A stretch of DNA of 60,843 nt, taken from positions 1 through 60,843 of the forward strand of contig JAGCUY010000116.1 of NCBI GenBank assembly GCA_017962605.1, given 5' to 3'. The notes beneath the pieces were generated by a model. That model did not search any database and was not told the DNA's origin. It worked only from the letters and a program-made list of their open reading frames with translations. Positions within the stretch are counted from its first letter, which is position 1, and every line of letters starts with the position of its first letter. Below, piece after piece: positions 6,953 through 15,157 of this stretch. The stretch is from Kiritimatiellia bacterium (GTDB taxonomy: Bacteria; Verrucomicrobiota; Kiritimatiellia; RFP12; JAAYLN01). The position numbers were made by a program, and so were the translations under genes.

Positions 6953-8590
6953 CTATTTCGCGAAACCGTCTAGCAGGGCGCGTTTGCGGGGGGTGTCTGG
7001 CACCGGAACCATCTTGGGAATGGAGGGACCGGCCTTCTCGACGTCCCAGCAAGGGCTTTCGCGGAATGCGTGGTAAGTCCAGTCCCAGCCGTATTCATTG
7101 AAGAGGGAGATGAGGTCGGCGAGGTATTTCTCCGCGCCATCCGCCCACGCCACCGCGCTGAACTCGCCAACGAGAATGCGCGCGCCGTGCTTCTTTTGGA
7201 AGGCCACGACCGGTGCCAGCCGCCTTGCCAGATACTCGCGGTTCCACCCCTTCCCCTCGTCGGGATAGACGGTCGGGCCGAAACCCTTGTGGATACCCTG
7301 GTGCGTGAAGGCGAATGGCTCGTACATGTGGACCTGGTAAACCACGTTGTCCATAGCCAGCGGCGAGAGGTAGGCGAAGGCGCTCGCGGCGGCGTAGCCG
7401 TTCGCCTCGACCACGATGGTGGCGTCCGGGTCGATTTCGCGGATGGCCTCGGCGGCGCGCCTCTGCGTGTTCCAGTAGTCGCAAATGGCGCGATCGCTCT
7501 GCTTCGGCTCGTTCACGAGGTCGTAGCCGTAGATCATCGGGCGGCCCTTGAAGCGCCGCGCGATCTTCCGCCAGACCTCGACGAAGGCGTCGTTCCAGCG
7601 CATGTCGTAGAACATGTTCATGTCGCCTCCGCTGCGGCCACCCGGAGGCGCATGGAGATCGACGATGATATGCACGCCGTATTTCTCCGCCCACGGGAGG
7701 ATGTCGCGGTCGAGGTGGTCGAGCCTGCCGTCGAGCCATGCCATGTAGTCGGCGAGTTCGCGTGACTGGTCGTTCTTGGAATCCCAGCTGCGCCCCGTCT
7801 GGTAGCGCAGAAGCGTCGCGCCCCACTCGTGGAGGGTGCGGAAGTCGTCCTCGGTCATGTCCCGCCGTCCGGGCGACATGCAGCCGCGCAAAGGGCGGCG
7901 CAGCGTGGCGGCGCCTTGCGCCGCGACCGAAGACAAGCGACTCGCGACATGCGACATGCACGACGGCATCTCGACATTTCGACTTTCGGCATCCCCGCTT
8001 GTCGCTTGTCGCTTGTCGCCTGTCCCGCCTTCTGCCGCTGGGTTGTCCGAGTATCGGACAACCCAGTCCTGATTGGTGGCGGGGAAGAGGTCGCAGCCGG
8101 AGCGGATGCGCAGGGTGGAGAGGTCGAAGACAACCTTTCCCGACGAGCTTTGCAGGCCGAGGGTCAGCTTGGCCTTTTCAAGCCGCGACCCGGCGTCCAC
8201 GACCGTGGTCGAGATTGTCTCCTCCGGGAAGGTGCCGAGGCGCGACTTCGTGTTCGGGTAAACAGTCTCGCCGGTCACGACGTCGCGGAACTCGAACTGG
8301 AACTTGAGGCCGTTCCAATGCTCGAAAGGCTTGCTGATGTTCTCGCCCCGGCACCTCACCGAAGCAGAGAAGCACTGCCCGTCGATTGGGGTCATATCGA
8401 CCATGGCGACGGCGCTGCCGCCCTCCTTGGCGCAGTCGGGCGGCACATCAACCGTCAGGATGTCGCCCTCGATCCGCGCGAAGCGCGAAAGGCTCCATGA
8501 AAGCGAAGTGCCCGCTATCTCCTGAGCATACACCCCCGCCGCCGCGAGCAGCGCGGCGGCAAGGAGCGAAGATAGGGACCTCAATGTCAT
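6953..8590 (-). CDS. Secreted GH5-family glycoside hydrolase with in-frame repeat insertion
   Basis: A 545-residue secreted endoglycanase-type enzyme. Numbering one residue earlier (GTG), the signal peptide covers about 1-23, an N-terminal beta-sandwich about 27-170, and the GH5 TIM barrel about 235-546. The acid/base is Glu362 (YDLVNEP) and the nucleophile Glu477 (ILVGEFS), both intact. The ATG lies directly after the upstream stop (TAGTGATG), so it is coupled to the beta-helix gene. Compared with the two other GH5 genes here, about 45-50 residues (about 184-232) are extra and encoded by low-complexity repeats. Substrate is unproven: mannan, cellulose or mixed-link glucan are all possible. 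Confidence 0.85.
   Translation of the reverse strand: MTLRSLSSLLAAALLAAAGVYAQEIAGTSLSWSLSRFARIEGDILTVDVPPDCAKEGGSAVAMVDMTPIDGQCFSASVRCRGENISKPFEHWNGLKFQFEFRDVVTGETVYPNTKSRLGTFPEETISTTVVDAGSRLEKAKLTLGLQSSSGKVVFDLSTLRIRSGCDLFPATNQDWVVRYSDNPAAEGGTGDKRQATSGDAESRNVEMPSCMSHVASRLSSVAAQGAATLRRPLRGCMSPGRRDMTEDDFRTLHEWGATLLRYQTGRSWDSKNDQSRELADYMAWLDGRLDHLDRDILPWAEKYGVHIIVDLHAPPGGRSGGDMNMFYDMRWNDAFVEVWRKIARRFKGRPMIYGYDLVNEPKQSDRAICDYWNTQRRAAEAIREIDPDATIVVEANGYAAASAFAYLSPLAMDNVVYQVHMYEPFAFTHQGIHKGFGPTVYPDEGKGWNREYLARRLAPVVAFQKKHGARILVGEFSAVAWADGAEKYLADLISLFNEYGWDWTYHAFRESPCWDVEKAGPSIPKMVPVPDTPRKRALLDGFAK
7880..8066. repeat. Composite repeat inserted in frame in the GH5 gene
   Basis: Contains a GC hairpin GCGGCGC-ctt-GCGCCGC (7908-7924), GACATGC units, TTTCGAC units, CTTGTCGC units, and at the edge a perfect 13-bp inverted repeat with a 3-nt loop (8038-8050/8054-8066). 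The corresponding protein segment is absent from both GH5 paralogues. Confidence 0.8.
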
Positions 8591-8592
8591 CA

Positions 8593-11500
8593 CTACTTGA
8601 AGATCATTATGAACGGCGAATCGCCAGTCACCTCAATGACGCCCTCGCCCTCGAAGAGTGTGTCATCCTGGTGCGTGGCCGAGGAGGAAGTCGAGCCGTA
8701 GCTGCCAGTCTGCTGCTTTACGCCATCGATGTAGAGATAGCCGACCTGCTGGCGGACGCCGCTCTCAAGACGCAACTTGCCGTAGGCGTTGTTCATCTTC
8801 TCGAAGCGGACGTCCGTATGCCGGCCGACCGCCTCCGAATGCTCGAAGACCATCTTGCCGCCCTTGATGACGACGGCGCTTGCATTGCGCCACGAACCGC
8901 GCGCGAGGGCGTCAGGGTAGTTGTAGGCGGTGCCGTTCTCAGGGGTGAGATTGACAGTGCCCGTCCCTGAGGAGAAGGTGAGCGTCCCCTCGGCGATTTC
9001 GACGATGCCGGTCGAGGTGCTGTCGGCCATAAACCAGCGTGGCAGCTGTCCCCACTTGCTGTAGTTCACCGCCCCGGTGTAAACCGCCTTTTCGACGCGG
9101 GTCTTGTATCCGGCCTTGCTGTTGGCGTTGATATATTCGGTGACGACACTGGCAGTGAAGTCTATGTAGAGCGTGGCGGGCGTTTCGCTCGTGATGAAGC
9201 CGCCGCCGGTTGTGTGCAAGTCGCCGAGAATCTGGTCATTGCCGCAGAGGTCGAGTGTCGCATTTTCCTTGAGGTAGAGAAGCGACCGCGTATCTGCGTC
9301 GATGGGGTTGTTCGTCGTGTCCGACGACGCGGTGACGCGGCGCGGGTTCGTAGCGGTGAAGGCATACGGGACCATCGTCTTGATTGTCCCCGCCGTCCAG
9401 TAGTCGCCCAGGAGGCCGTTGAAGCGGTTTCCGGTGGAATGTAGCTCAATCGTTCCCGTGAAGCCGTTGGGGTAGAAGCGGAAACAGGTGTGGAACGGCC
9501 CGTTGAAGACCAGCGTCCCGGAGCCGGAGGCATAGACGTTGTTGCGCGACATGAAGAGGTCGTTGAAGACCGCGCGAGAGCCGGCGTTCGCCACAAATGC
9601 GATTTCCGTCCTATTGGATGTGACGACAGGAGCGTTGAATGTCACCGTAGCGTTCGCCGGGATGGTTATAGTTGTCCTCCGTTTGTCCGCTGCCACACTT
9701 GGATCGCGATCCGCCAAAACGAGCGGGCGGTTGATTTCAACACCGTTTACAAAGGTCGGCGAATTGGCCTGTCCATTGTGGAGAATCGTGACAGGAACGC
9801 CCTTGAATGAGCCGAAGGCGTTGTTCGTGTTGAACAGGACCTTCATGTTGTCAGCCAGCACCGCATTGTTCCAGCCGGGCGTTGCCGCGTTGAGCCTAAG
9901 CTCCGTCGTGCCCTTTCCGGAGACCGTCAGCTTCGCGGTGCCGAGCGTCTTGACCGATCCGTTGATTATGATGTGGCCGTTGCCGGGGTTCCAAGTCTGG
10001 TCGGCGGCGAGGACAATGTCGCCAGGTGCCGAGCCGAAGCCGACGTAGATTTCGCCGTTACCGGGGTTGGCGAAGCCGCCGGAGCCAATCCGGAGTTCCT
10101 TGCCATCCGCCGCACCGATTGCGAAGTGCGTCTTGGCGAAGGAGAAGCCCTTGATCCAGACATCCGAGTCGGCCAGGAAGTGCGCATAGTTGCCGATGTC
10201 GGTCGTGATGGAGGCCGAGCCATCCGTCAGGTTTTGAGGCGGGGTGCTCCAGTTTGACGCCGTAGAGGCACATCCCCCGTCATTGGCTGCGCCGGTCCAT
10301 GTCACGGCCTCCGCCGCTGCCTCGACCGGCAAGCCGACAACCACCAGCCCGTCGCCCGCAACCCACGTCGCCTCGGTTCCTTCCGGCAGTGTCGAGCCAC
10401 TCCGCGTGTAGATTCCCGCGCCGTAAACCGTGTCGTGGTTCTTGACGGACTTCACCGCCACGCGGCAACCGGCCGCGGCGCCGATCTTGCCGCCATTGTA
10501 AAGCTGGAAGGCCGCCTTCGGGAATGCCGCTGCGCCATCCTCCTCGATCATCATCGCACCGGTGTTTATCGTCACGGAGCTCACGTTCGGGAAGGATGCT
10601 CCGTCCGTCACGCGCACGGTGCCCGTTGCAATCGTCATTGCACCCGTCGTCGTCGATACACCCTTGCGGAAAACGAACGTCCTTGCTGCAGATGGCCTGA
10701 ACTGGAATTGCAGATTGCCCGCGAGACAACCCGAAAACGTCTGCGTCTCCACGGCCGTCGCGCCGTAGAAGCCGAGGACACTGCCGTATTGGCTCTCGAT
10801 GGAGTGCTTGCCACCCGTGACGTCCGCCGTCTCATCAATGTAGCCTGTGCCAAAGCAGAGGCCGCCGGCGGAGCCCGCCCGCTTGTCGATAATTACCTTG
10901 GCGGTGTCGCCGGCGAAGGTCAGCGGCACGGCGATGTCGTGGGAGGACGCCGCGAAGACGAGCCGCGCCGTGCCAGCCTCGATCTTGATCGGAACTTCCG
11001 GCCTACCGGCACCTGCGGTCGAGGTGTTCCACCTGTTGCCGCCGTTGGCGATGGAGAGCAGGCCCGCGCCGCGCTTCACGAGAACGGGATGGCCTGTGTC
11101 GGCGGCGGGATGGTAGATGTCGCTCCTGTCGAAGTTCACCTCGACGTTGCCGGGGATGTCGAAGACGACATCGCCGTCGCCCTGGCATCCGGGAACCGTC
11201 GAGAGGTAGTAGTAGAGCGGCTGTGGCGAGACGGCGGGCAGGTCGGGGAACGAGAGGCCGCCGCCAGCCGCGAACTTAAGCACCCCCATGTAAGTCAGTT
11301 CGCATGCGATAAGATTGTCCGTTGTCGAAGAAACCTTGCCCCACTTGCCGCCGCAACCTTCGAGACGCATCTCCTTCAGCGAAACATATTGGTGGTTATT
11401 GTTGGGGAACAAGCCCGCAAGGCCGATTGCGTTGTCTTCGCGGAAGACGACGATGGCGTTCGTGCTGTCCGGGAAGTTCACGGGCGTTGAGCCGTCCTCC

Positions 11501-11643
11501 AATCGCCAGAGGGCGGGATTGTTCCACGCGCCGGACTCCGATGTCCGGTGGAATATGTATGTTGTGTCGGCGCGGAGAGTGCCGACGGCCAGTAGTCCAG
11601 CGGTCGCCGCCAGGTAGAAACGAATCGCTTTCTTGATGTTCAT
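8593..11643 (-). CDS. Secreted beta-helix (autotransporter-like passenger repeat) protein
   Basis: A 1016-residue surface or secreted protein. The start chosen has AGGAAA before the ATG and a clean signal peptide (MNIKKAIRF...TLRA); in-frame codons upstream would delay the signal peptide. The rest is rich in G, N, T and S with repeated strands such as GTLVFNGPF and GTARLVF, resembling beta-helical passenger repeats common in PVC genomes. No C-terminal autotransporter beta-barrel is seen; it ends in a short strand SPFIMIFK. A role in adhesion or substrate binding is inferred. It is transcribed ahead of the GH5 gene with touching ends. Confidence 0.72.
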   Translation of the reverse strand: MNIKKAIRFYLAATAGLLAVGTLRADTTYIFHRTSESGAWNNPALWRLEDGSTPVNFPDSTNAIVVFREDNAIGLAGLFPNNNHQYVSLKEMRLEGCGGKWGKVSSTTDNLIACELTYMGVLKFAAGGGLSFPDLPAVSPQPLYYYLSTVPGCQGDGDVVFDIPGNVEVNFDRSDIYHPAADTGHPVLVKRGAGLLSIANGGNRWNTSTAGAGRPEVPIKIEAGTARLVFAASSHDIAVPLTFAGDTAKVIIDKRAGSAGGLCFGTGYIDETADVTGGKHSIESQYGSVLGFYGATAVETQTFSGCLAGNLQFQFRPSAARTFVFRKGVSTTTGAMTIATGTVRVTDGASFPNVSSVTINTGAMMIEEDGAAAFPKAAFQLYNGGKIGAAAGCRVAVKSVKNHDTVYGAGIYTRSGSTLPEGTEATWVAGDGLVVVGLPVEAAAEAVTWTGAANDGGCASTASNWSTPPQNLTDGSASITTDIGNYAHFLADSDVWIKGFSFAKTHFAIGAADGKELRIGSGGFANPGNGEIYVGFGSAPGDIVLAADQTWNPGNGHIIINGSVKTLGTAKLTVSGKGTTELRLNAATPGWNNAVLADNMKVLFNTNNAFGSFKGVPVTILHNGQANSPTFVNGVEINRPLVLADRDPSVAADKRRTTITIPANATVTFNAPVVTSNRTEIAFVANAGSRAVFNDLFMSRNNVYASGSGTLVFNGPFHTCFRFYPNGFTGTIELHSTGNRFNGLLGDYWTAGTIKTMVPYAFTATNPRRVTASSDTTNNPIDADTRSLLYLKENATLDLCGNDQILGDLHTTGGGFITSETPATLYIDFTASVVTEYINANSKAGYKTRVEKAVYTGAVNYSKWGQLPRWFMADSTSTGIVEIAEGTLTFSSGTGTVNLTPENGTAYNYPDALARGSWRNASAVVIKGGKMVFEHSEAVGRHTDVRFEKMNNAYGKLRLESGVRQQVGYLYIDGVKQQTGSYGSTSSSATHQDDTLFEGEGVIEVTGDSPFIMIFK

Positions 11644-11695
11644 GGTGATTTTCCTTGCTTGGTCTGGCCAGGGCGGAATTGCCCCAGCCACTACC

Positions 11696-11724
11696 ATTAT
11701 CCCACGAACAACGCCGCAAGGCAA
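11696..11724 (-). promoter_or_regulatory. Promoter of the beta-helix/GH5 operon
   Basis: Minus-strand -35 TTGCCT (11719-11724), 17-bp spacer, -10 GATAAT (11696-11701). The predicted 5' leader is about 45 nt before the ATG at 11643. Confidence 0.6.
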
Positions 11725-11794
11725 GAAAAATCAATATCGTCTTTCCGACTTTCAGTATCGTAAATGCGACACCACGATTTTGCCGTTGAGTCAT

Positions 11795-11970
11795 TGACAA
11801 GAGACACGCGACATGCGACAAGCGGGAAGACAGCCGACATTCGACAGCCGACAACCGCCCCTAGCCCCTAGTCCCTAGCCCCTCATTCCCACATTGGTAA
11901 TTGGCAACATTGGTAATTGGCAACATTTCCACATTTCCACACTTTCACATTTTCACATTCTTCCCCGCTC
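11795..11970. repeat. Composite intergenic repeat, four modules in order
   Basis: Fills most of the gap between manA and the beta-helix gene. In order on the plus strand: GACATGCGACA-type units, CCCCTAGTCCCTAG-type units, two copies of ATTGGTAATTGGCAACATT, then CACATTTTCACATT-type units ending in TTCC. Parts of the same chain recur in the same relative order at 18.2, 25.3 and 44.2 kb. No ORF or RNA is recognisable in it. Confidence 0.8.
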
Positions 11971-11975
11971 CCGCT

Positions 11976-13106
11976 CTAAAAACACACGATGGCCGAGAGC
12001 GCGCCATCGGCGCGAAGCGCTGATTCGCCGGAGACGACAAGCCTGTCGCCGCGCCTCACAGCCTCGCCGCCAAGCATCCCCTGCCCTTCGGTGACCACCG
12101 CCACTGCGGGTGCGCCGTCAAGCGCGACGGCCCCGCCGCCCGCGACCCGCCACATCTCGAACTTGTCCGTGAACTCCGGCCCGCAGATGCGAGCCGCGTT
12201 GTCTTGGTTGCAGTCGGTGGCAGTCGGTGGCAGTCGGCTGCAGTCGATGGCGCCTTTGCGTCTTATGTATTTAGCGACGGTCTCGTCGTAGGTGCGGCCT
12301 TCGTATTCGTAAACCTCGAACATCTTCTCCCAGCCGACGCCGCCGTGCATCTTGGCATCGGGGATGCGCCGCCCCGATGGCGTGAAGCGCTCGGCCACCA
12401 CCATCAGGTCGCTTGGCTCCTGGAGTTCGATCATGAAGCATCCCCCGCCAATCGCGTGCGGGACCCCGCCATCGACGAAGACGAAGTCGCCAGGCGCAAC
12501 CGGTATGCGGTGGAGGAACGAAAGGATTGGATTATCCTCACGCAGAGGCGCGGAGAGCGCAGAGTCCCTTTTGACAGAATCCTCCCAAGCCTCGCGCGTC
12601 ATCCCCGGCTTGAAGCCAAGATATACGCAGGCGTCGGGAGCGGTGCCGGGAAGAAAATACCAGCATTCCGTCTTGCCGACGGGCGAGTTGAAGAGGCGGC
12701 GGGCGCATGGCACGGTAGGATGCGCCTGCACGACAAGCCGCTCGTCGCTGTCGAGGAGCTTCACGAGTATCGGCAGAGCGCCAACGGCGTCGCGCACCAG
12801 GCGGCCGTCCTCCAGCCGTCCAAGGCCCTCGCCCTCGACTTCAAGCGTCCCGTTGAAAGCCTGCGTGGTGGAGGCGAGCCAGTCCTCCGGGCGGGGCTGC
12901 GCCCCGCCCGGGGAGCCGCATGTCGCCTGTCGCATGTCGCATGACATTTCGCCGGAGGAATCGCCGACCTGCGACCTTTGGCTTTCGACCTTCGGCTGTT
13001 GACTTTCGACTTTCGACTTTCGACTTTCGACATTGCAGAAGGAGTCGATGCGGGCGCCGCCGAGGTAGCTGCGGCGGACGCGGTTTGTCTGGAGTTTCGA
13101 GATCAT
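11976..13106 (-). CDS. manA: Type I mannose-6-phosphate isomerase carrying repeat-encoded insertions
   Basis: Cupin-fold metalloenzyme converting mannose-6-phosphate to fructose-6-phosphate in the cytoplasm. Family motifs are intact: EDWLAS, LVVQAHPT (metal ligands Gln/His), KTECWYFL (Glu ligand) and GGVPHAIGGGCFMIELQEPSD (His ligand). At 376 residues it is longer than compact bacterial homologues because three segments are encoded by short repeats: about 45 residues between GGARIDSFC and EDWLAS, a short KRDSALSAPLRED segment, and CSRLPPTATDCNQ. All keep the frame and avoid the motifs. It would link mannan breakdown to glycolysis. No Shine-Dalgarno precedes the ATG. Confidence 0.9.
   Translation of the reverse strand: MISKLQTNRVRRSYLGGARIDSFCNVESRKSKVESQQPKVESQRSQVGDSSGEMSCDMRQATCGSPGGAQPRPEDWLASTTQAFNGTLEVEGEGLGRLEDGRLVRDAVGALPILVKLLDSDERLVVQAHPTVPCARRLFNSPVGKTECWYFLPGTAPDACVYLGFKPGMTREAWEDSVKRDSALSAPLREDNPILSFLHRIPVAPGDFVFVDGGVPHAIGGGCFMIELQEPSDLMVVAERFTPSGRRIPDAKMHGGVGWEKMFEVYEYEGRTYDETVAKYIRRKGAIDCSRLPPTATDCNQDNAARICGPEFTDKFEMWRVAGGGAVALDGAPAVAVVTEGQGMLGGEAVRRGDRLVVSGESALRADGALSAIVCF
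12205..12249. repeat. GGCAGTCGGT tandem repeat inside manA
   Basis: Four or so degenerate copies of a GCAGTCGGTG unit lie within the coding sequence, giving CSRLPPTATDCNQ on the minus strand. The segment falls in a surface-type region of low conservation. Confidence 0.7.
12535..12572. repeat. CGCAGAGGCGC-type repeat inside manA
   Basis: CACGCAGAGGCGCGGAGAGC-like units sit in the coding region. The same repeat type appears in the leader of the XylR gene at 59.52 kb. Confidence 0.65.
12887..13035. repeat. Composite repeat plus GC hairpin inside manA
   Basis: A perfect hairpin CCGGGCGGGGC-tgc-GCCCCGCCCGG (12887-12911) is followed by GCATGTCGC units (12917-12945) and TTTCGACTTTCGAC-type units (12972-13032). 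It interrupts the N-terminal part of manA in frame. Confidence 0.8.
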
Positions 13107-13155
13107 TTTTGTTTGCGGTTAAGACATGACGGTCGCGCCTTATCATGGACTGGCA

Positions 13156-14265
13156 TCACCTCTGGCGCAGCCATTGGGCGAAGAATGGGTTGAAGAAGCG
13201 GTATTCGTTGTCGAAGCGGTAGATCAGGTTCTCGGCTGTCAGTTTTGCAAGCGAACGCCGCATGGTGCCGATTCCGGACACATCCGCCATTTTTAGGAAC
13301 TTGGCCGAATAGACGCCCTGCCCGCCATGTGTGGCCAGGGCAACTGCGACTTTTCTTTGGATGGGCGTGAGGCGACCCATGAAAATCTCGTAGTGGTCCC
13401 CCTCCCTTGCGAAGACGGACTGAAGCCCAAGGGCTATTTCCGCATCGCCTATCGCGCTGCCAGTATCGGTGCAGTCCCAAATCGTGTCGCACAGTTCCTG
13501 GATGTATCCGGGGATGCCGCGCGCCCTCTCGAAGATTGCGGAAAACGCCTCTTTCGACAATGAGCGCCCTCCTGCCTTGAATTTGGAGCGCGCAAAGGGG
13601 TAGAAATCATCTTCGGGGATTTCGCCGACAGGCAATGCCGCAGCCGAATGGTAGAAGGGGCTTGACGGATCCCAGAAAATGTCCGTCATTTTGTTGCGGA
13701 CGCTTCCCAGAAACAAATAGGGCGTCGATGCGTCAAGCTGAATCTTCCCGCGCATCACGGCAAGGACACGCTTGCCATCCTCCATACCTAGGATGTCCTG
13801 GAATTCATCGAAGACCACGCAAATCCGCCGCCGCGCGGACTCGTTTGCAACGGCGGCAAGGATGGATTCAAGCGAGCCCTGTGAGGAGGCTGCGGCCTTG
13901 TCGATGGAGAAGACGGGCATACCGGAGTCAGTGTCTATGGACACGGTTGGACGAAGCAAAGGCAGGAGTTTTCCAAGTCTTCTGTAAAAGGGGAGCGAAC
14001 GTTCGGCACCGGACAGCGCTTCGGAAATCCGGCCGCAAAGGTCTGGAGTGTCGCACACGCCAAGCAGATCAATGTAGATTAGGCGTACGTCACGCAGTTT
14101 TCCAATCGTCTCGCGAACGAGCGACGTCTTGCCCATGCGCCGCTCTCCCTGAATGACCACGTTCTGCCCCGAACGCACGAAGTCAGCAAGCCTCCGTGCG
14201 AGTTCAGGGCGCTGGCAGAAGTTGTCCCCGCCGACTACGCATCCATATTTGAAAGGATTCTTCAT
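13156..14265 (-). CDS. Orphan AAA ATPase (archaeal-type ATPase family)
   Basis: A 369-residue STAND/AAA-type ATPase. Walker A is GERRMGKTS (near 40-48) and Walker B is ICVVFDEFQDI (near 147). The C-terminal region (about 290-369) looks like a winged helix. Proteins of this family are abundant as solitary genes in Bacteroidota and PVC genomes and their role is largely unknown. It has its own promoter, and AAAGG precedes the ATG. The neighbours are unrelated metabolic genes, so no pathway can be inferred. Confidence 0.8.
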   Translation of the reverse strand: MKNPFKYGCVVGGDNFCQRPELARRLADFVRSGQNVVIQGERRMGKTSLVRETIGKLRDVRLIYIDLLGVCDTPDLCGRISEALSGAERSLPFYRRLGKLLPLLRPTVSIDTDSGMPVFSIDKAAASSQGSLESILAAVANESARRRICVVFDEFQDILGMEDGKRVLAVMRGKIQLDASTPYLFLGSVRNKMTDIFWDPSSPFYHSAAALPVGEIPEDDFYPFARSKFKAGGRSLSKEAFSAIFERARGIPGYIQELCDTIWDCTDTGSAIGDAEIALGLQSVFAREGDHYEIFMGRLTPIQRKVAVALATHGGQGVYSAKFLKMADVSGIGTMRRSLAKLTAENLIYRFDNEYRFFNPFFAQWLRQR

Positions 14266-14310
14266 AATGCCTTTGCCTATTTTTGCGCTATCCTAATTAG
14301 CACAGTCCAC

Positions 14311-14339
14311 ATTATATCAAAGGCGCTCCTGAAAAGCAA
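14311..14339 (-). promoter_or_regulatory. Promoter of the AAA ATPase gene
   Basis: Minus-strand -35 TTGCTT (14334-14339), 17-bp spacer, perfect -10 TATAAT (14311-14316). Predicted leader about 40 nt. Confidence 0.7.
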
Positions 14340-14362
14340 CGCGACTCGTCGTTATCCAAGGT

Positions 14363-15130
14363 TCACTCACACCCATCTGGCCCGAAAATGGCTTCGCGCC
14401 AGCGGGCCTTGTCGGCGTCGGTGGCGAAAGGCGCGGTGAAGTAGCCTGTGCGGCCTAGGCGGCGGCTTTTGCCTTCGCCCATCGGGTGGTAGGGTTCGAT
14501 GTCAATCTTGCGAACACCGGGCGTGTTTTTGGCGAGGTTCACAATGTGGGCGAGGGCATCGTCGCTGTCGTTGACGCCAGGAACAAGCGGGCAGCGCAGG
14601 ACGATGGCCGCGCCGCGCGCGGCGATGAAGGCGAGATTGTCCAGGATGGGCGCGGCCTCCACGCCGATCAGCTTCTTGTGGATCGCGGGCGGGGCCTTGA
14701 CATCCCAGAGCCAGAGATCGACGAGCGGCAGCAGCGCCTCGATGCGTTCGCGCGGCGCGAAGCCGGAGGTTTCGACGGCGGTGTGGATGCCCTCGGCCTT
14801 CGCGGCTGCGAGAAGTGCGAGAGTGAAGTCGAAGTGCGCCAACGGCTCGCCACCGGAGATGGTCAGGCCGCCGTCGGAGCTGTCGTAGAATGGCTTGTCC
14901 TTGCGGACGCTCGCCATGACCTCCTCGACGGTCATGGCCTTGCCGACTGTTTCAGGCGGGCCTCCGTTGACGCCCGCCATCGTCTCCTGCTCGAAGGACT
15001 GCGACTCGGGGTTGTGGCACCAGAGGCAGCGCAGCGGGCAGCCTTTCAGGAATACGACCGTCCTTATCCCCGGTCCGTCATGGACCGCGAACTTCTCAAT
15101 GTCAAAGACGAGGGTTGACGTTTCGCTCAT
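14363..15130 (-). CDS. Glycyl radical enzyme activating enzyme (radical SAM)
   Basis: A 255-residue radical SAM activase. The CxxxCxxC cluster motif is Cys31, Cys35, Cys38 (GCPLRCLWCHN) and the SAM-binding ISGGEPL motif is near 90. It lacks the extra ferredoxin-like cysteine domain of many GRE activases, so it has the compact PflA-type layout. It would generate the glycyl radical on the enzyme encoded just upstream, 27 bp away. The gap consists of TAGTGGCTAGTGG-type repeat and leaves no Shine-Dalgarno before the ATG. Confidence 0.9.
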   Translation of the reverse strand: MSETSTLVFDIEKFAVHDGPGIRTVVFLKGCPLRCLWCHNPESQSFEQETMAGVNGGPPETVGKAMTVEEVMASVRKDKPFYDSSDGGLTISGGEPLAHFDFTLALLAAAKAEGIHTAVETSGFAPRERIEALLPLVDLWLWDVKAPPAIHKKLIGVEAAPILDNLAFIAARGAAIVLRCPLVPGVNDSDDALAHIVNLAKNTPGVRKIDIEPYHPMGEGKSRRLGRTGYFTAPFATDADKARWREAIFGPDGCE

Positions 15131-15157
15131 GTTTTACTAGCCACTAGCCACTAACCA

